Source: Bacteroidales bacterium (lineage in GTDB: Bacteria > Bacteroidota > Bacteroidia > Bacteroidales > FEN-979). From it: a stretch of DNA of 64,000 nt. Positions 61,494 to 64,000 of the stretch are shown piece after piece. The stretch's first letter is position 1, and each line of letters starts with the position of its first letter. The notes under the pieces were generated by a model, which was given only the letters and a program-made list of their open reading frames with translations, was not told where the DNA came from and made no database searches. The stretch lies in contig JALNZC010000002.1 of NCBI GenBank assembly GCA_023229525.1, positions 1-64,000 of the forward strand, given 5' to 3'. The translations under genes and the position numbers were made by a program.

Positions 61494-63260
61494 ATGGAAG
61501 TTACCCGCATCTTTGACCTTTTACCATACCACGAAATTACCTTCAAACCCAAAGAAGACGTCATTTCATCCAAAGAAAACGGTGAATGGGTCAGGTATGG
61601 CATTAAACAATACAGGGAAATCGTAGATAATATCAGTTACGGTTTCCTGGTATCCGGCGTACAACCCGGGGATAAGATTGCCCAGATCAGTACCAACAGG
61701 GCTGAATGGAACTTTGTCGACATGGCGATTTTACAAGTTGGTGCCATTCACGTGCCTATCTATCCTACTATCAGTGAATCCGATTATAAATATATCCTTG
61801 GCCATGCCGAGGTCACGTATATATTTGTTTCAGGGATGGAATTGCTACGCAAAATCCAGCATATTCTCCCGGAAATTTCACATATTAAAGGGGTATACAC
61901 TTACAAGGAACACGACGGGTTAAAGCACCTCAATGAACTCATCGATTTAGGTAAGAAAAACCCAAACCCTGTGCTTCTGGAACAACGAAAATCAGCCATT
62001 ACAGAGAAGGATGTTGCCACCATCATTTATACATCCGGAACGACCGGAAATCCCAAAGGTGTAATGCTGACTCATCATAATATTATTTCGAATTTTAAGG
62101 CATGTGCACACATTCCGCCTTTTGGTGAAGAGGCTAAGGCTGTAAGTTATTTGCCTTTATGCCATGTGTATGAGCGGATGCTGAATTACCTTTATCATTA
62201 CCTTGGATTTTCTATTTACTACGCTGAGAACCTTGGAACCATCACCGAAAACATAAAGGATGTAAAACCGGATATCTTATCAACTGTGCCGCGGTTACTC
62301 GAAAAGATCTACGATAAATTGTTTGCCACCGGGCACAAACTTACCGGTGTAAAACGATGGATATTTTTCTGGGCGTTGCATCTTGCACTGAGGTATGAAC
62401 TGAAAGGCGCTAATGGCTGGTTTTATGAATTGAAACGAAAACTCTATGACCAGCTGGTCTATTCAAAATGGCGTGATGCACTGGGAGGGAAGCACCTGTT
62501 GGTAGTATCTGGTGGAGCTGCATTACAGCCACGTTTGGCGAGAATGTTTACTTGTGCCGGCATCAACGTGTTGGAAGGTTACGGATTAACAGAGACTTCC
62601 CCTGTGATTGCAGTAAACGAACTTAGCGAAAACGGAATGATGTTCGGAACAGTGGGTAAGGTTTTAAAGGGAGTTCAAGTGAAAATTGCCGGCGATGGAG
62701 AAATTTTATGTAAAGGGCCGAATGTGATGTCAGGATACTTCAAAGCACCTGAAATGACCCTTGATGCCATCGAAGCTGACGGTTGGTTCCATACCGGTGA
62801 CCTGGGTCGTATTGAATCCGAAGGTCATCTGAAAATCACCGGGAGAAAAAAAGAGCTCTTCAAAACTTCCTTTGGCAAGTACGTTAGCCCACAACCCATC
62901 GAGGATACTTTTAAGGAATCCCTGTTTATTGATCAGATCATCGTTGTTGGTGAAAATCAGAAATTTGCCGGAGCTCTCATCGTCCCCGATTTCACCTTTT
63001 TACAATCATGGTGTAATGTGAAAGAGATTTCCTATACCACAAATACTGAAATGGTCCAACTGCCCAGGATCCGTAAACGTTTTCAAACTGAAATCAATCG
63101 TTTTAATAAATTATTCGGTGATACGGAAAAAATAAAAAGCTGGGATCTTCTGGAGGAAGAATGGTCCTTTGAATCGGGAGAAATTACCCCTACACTGAAA
63201 TTAAAGCGGAATTTTATCCTCGGGAAATACAAAAACCGTATTGAGAAATTATTTGCCTAA
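61494..63260 (+). CDS. Long-chain acyl-CoA synthetase (AMP-forming)
   Basis: A 588-residue ANL enzyme. AMP motif IIYTSGTTGNPKGVML near residue 179, PLCHVYERM near 222, EGYGLTETSPV near 361 and the hinge region GDLGRIESEGHLKITGRKKELFKTSFGKYVSP near 432-463. This is the long-chain fatty acyl-CoA ligase type seen in Bacteroidota. It activates fatty acids for degradation or lipid synthesis. A second similar gene follows 11 bp downstream. Confidence 0.93.
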   Translation: MEVTRIFDLLPYHEITFKPKEDVISSKENGEWVRYGIKQYREIVDNISYGFLVSGVQPGDKIAQISTNRAEWNFVDMAILQVGAIHVPIYPTISESDYKYILGHAEVTYIFVSGMELLRKIQHILPEISHIKGVYTYKEHDGLKHLNELIDLGKKNPNPVLLEQRKSAITEKDVATIIYTSGTTGNPKGVMLTHHNIISNFKACAHIPPFGEEAKAVSYLPLCHVYERMLNYLYHYLGFSIYYAENLGTITENIKDVKPDILSTVPRLLEKIYDKLFATGHKLTGVKRWIFFWALHLALRYELKGANGWFYELKRKLYDQLVYSKWRDALGGKHLLVVSGGAALQPRLARMFTCAGINVLEGYGLTETSPVIAVNELSENGMMFGTVGKVLKGVQVKIAGDGEILCKGPNVMSGYFKAPEMTLDAIEADGWFHTGDLGRIESEGHLKITGRKKELFKTSFGKYVSPQPIEDTFKESLFIDQIIVVGENQKFAGALIVPDFTFLQSWCNVKEISYTTNTEMVQLPRIRKRFQTEINRFNKLFGDTEKIKSWDLLEEEWSFESGEITPTLKLKRNFILGKYKNRIEKLFA

Positions 63261-63271
63261 AAATCAGGCCT

Positions 63272-64000
63272 ATGCTGAAAATAACCCGACTTTTTGATCT
63301 ATTGGAGCTTTACCGAAACGAATTCAAATCCCTGACCAACGTATTTAATGTCAAAAAAGAAGGGAAATGGATTTCTTATTCCGCTTCGGATTATTGTGAA
63401 TACAGTAGATTAATCAGCCTGGGTTTGTTATCGATGGGTGTGAAGGAAGGGACTAAAATAGCCACGGTGATGTTAAATTGTCCCGAATGGAATTTTTTCG
63501 ATATGGGCATCATGCAGGCAGGTGCAGTTCAGGTTCCTATCTATCCGACCGTAAGTGAAGATACTTACCGCTATATCTTTGTTGATGCACAGGTTGAATA
63601 TCTCATCGTGTCCAATAAAACCATTTATGAACGGTTATCTAAAATAGTCAAAGATATTACTTCGCTTAAAGCAGTTTATTCGATTGAACCGGTACCTGGA
63701 TTACGCAGTTGGACTGAAATACTTGAACAGGGAAAAAACTTTAGCAGACCGGATGACCTTGAAACGATCAAAAAATCGATTCCGCCCTGTCAGATGGTTT
63801 CCATCATTTATACATCCGGAACGACCGGCAGGCCCAAAGGAGTTATGTTGTCGCATCACAACTTCGTTACCAATTACCAGGCAATGAAGGAGATCCCGCC
63901 TTTGGAATACGGAAACCGGATTCTCAGTTTCCTCCCACTTTGCCATGTTTATGAACGAACGGCCAGTTATGTTTTTCAGTCTTTCGGGGTCTCGATTTTT
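63272..64000 (+). CDS. Second long-chain acyl-CoA synthetase, 3' end outside window
   Basis: The ATG at 63272 opens a frame with no stop to the window edge (243 codons). It is a paralogue of the previous gene: LKITRLFDLLELYRNEF at the start, then VQVPIYPTVSED, the AMP motif IIYTSGTTGRPKGVMLSHHN near residue 183 and LPLCHVYERTAS. The C-terminal half is missing. The 11-bp spacing implies one transcript with the upstream copy. Confidence 0.92.
   Translation, partial: MLKITRLFDLLELYRNEFKSLTNVFNVKKEGKWISYSASDYCEYSRLISLGLLSMGVKEGTKIATVMLNCPEWNFFDMGIMQAGAVQVPIYPTVSEDTYRYIFVDAQVEYLIVSNKTIYERLSKIVKDITSLKAVYSIEPVPGLRSWTEILEQGKNFSRPDDLETIKKSIPPCQMVSIIYTSGTTGRPKGVMLSHHNFVTNYQAMKEIPPLEYGNRILSFLPLCHVYERTASYVFQSFGVSIF

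Noticed and set aside
1..64000. Phage, defence system or insertion sequence
   Set aside because: No integrase, transposase, restriction, toxin-antitoxin or phage structural genes were seen; the DinD-like similarity alone is too weak.

Overview
The window looks like chromosomal DNA from a member of the Bacteroidota, probably an uncultured Bacteroidales-type anaerobe or facultative organism. Support comes from several TAnnTTTG (-7) promoter elements, secreted proteins ending in type IX secretion (T9SS) sorting domains, a DUF4271-hemD-rnpA-yidD-ctpA gene order, a WG-repeat protein and a methylmalonyl-CoA mutase. There are no rRNA genes, transposases, integrases, CRISPR arrays or recognisable phage genes. 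One tRNA gene, tRNA-Pro(GGG), is present.

Layout. 1-6127: end of methylmalonyl-CoA mutase, M16 peptidase, O-methyltransferase, purE (minus strand), hpt, adk, obgE and a PAP2 phosphatase. 6149-15707: a long minus-strand run with a two-component system, panC, a flippase-like membrane protein, rfaE2, radA, a NimA-like flavoprotein, a CbpA-like DnaJ, a small unknown protein, type II NADH dehydrogenase and a small secreted protein. 15837-21129: an MFS transporter lying between two relics of a decayed secreted-protein gene, then mnmA, an M28 peptidase and a GtrA-like protein. 21245-28232: a minus-strand run panB-rluA-DUF4271-hemD-rnpA-yidD-ctpA-cdd-chaN. 28314-40378: lipoprotein, dnaK, two large paralogous T9SS cargo proteins (the first cut by one in-frame stop codon) and a secreted protein of unknown family. 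40385-48819: icd and acn flank a 1529-residue fusion of an acyl-adenylate synthetase, a kinase-like domain without its catalytic aspartate, and a GNAT acetyltransferase. 48824-52863: a decayed SDR, then a DUF1214 protein, a sulfotransferase and an SDR, possibly a lipid- or sterol-modifying group. 52891-64000: nfo, the WG-repeat protein, tRNA-Pro, trxB, purL, another SDR and two tandem long-chain acyl-CoA synthetases, the second running off the window.

The most unusual feature is a dispersed set of short-word arrays. At about 15 sites there are runs of degenerate 7-mers or 8-mers in strict register, with no spacers. Several unrelated word families are used (for example ATCCWGY/ATCTTTT, TCACYACC, AAATTCA, CCCTCGT). 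Intergenic copies lie close 3' of stop codons, and in three ATCC-family cases they begin on the stop codon itself. Other copies sit in frame inside four genes: the MFS transporter, the sulfotransferase, the cluster SDR (two arrays) and purL. One intergenic array lies next to a perfect 14-bp palindrome. I know of no feature class that covers all of these, so they are the best candidate here for something undescribed.
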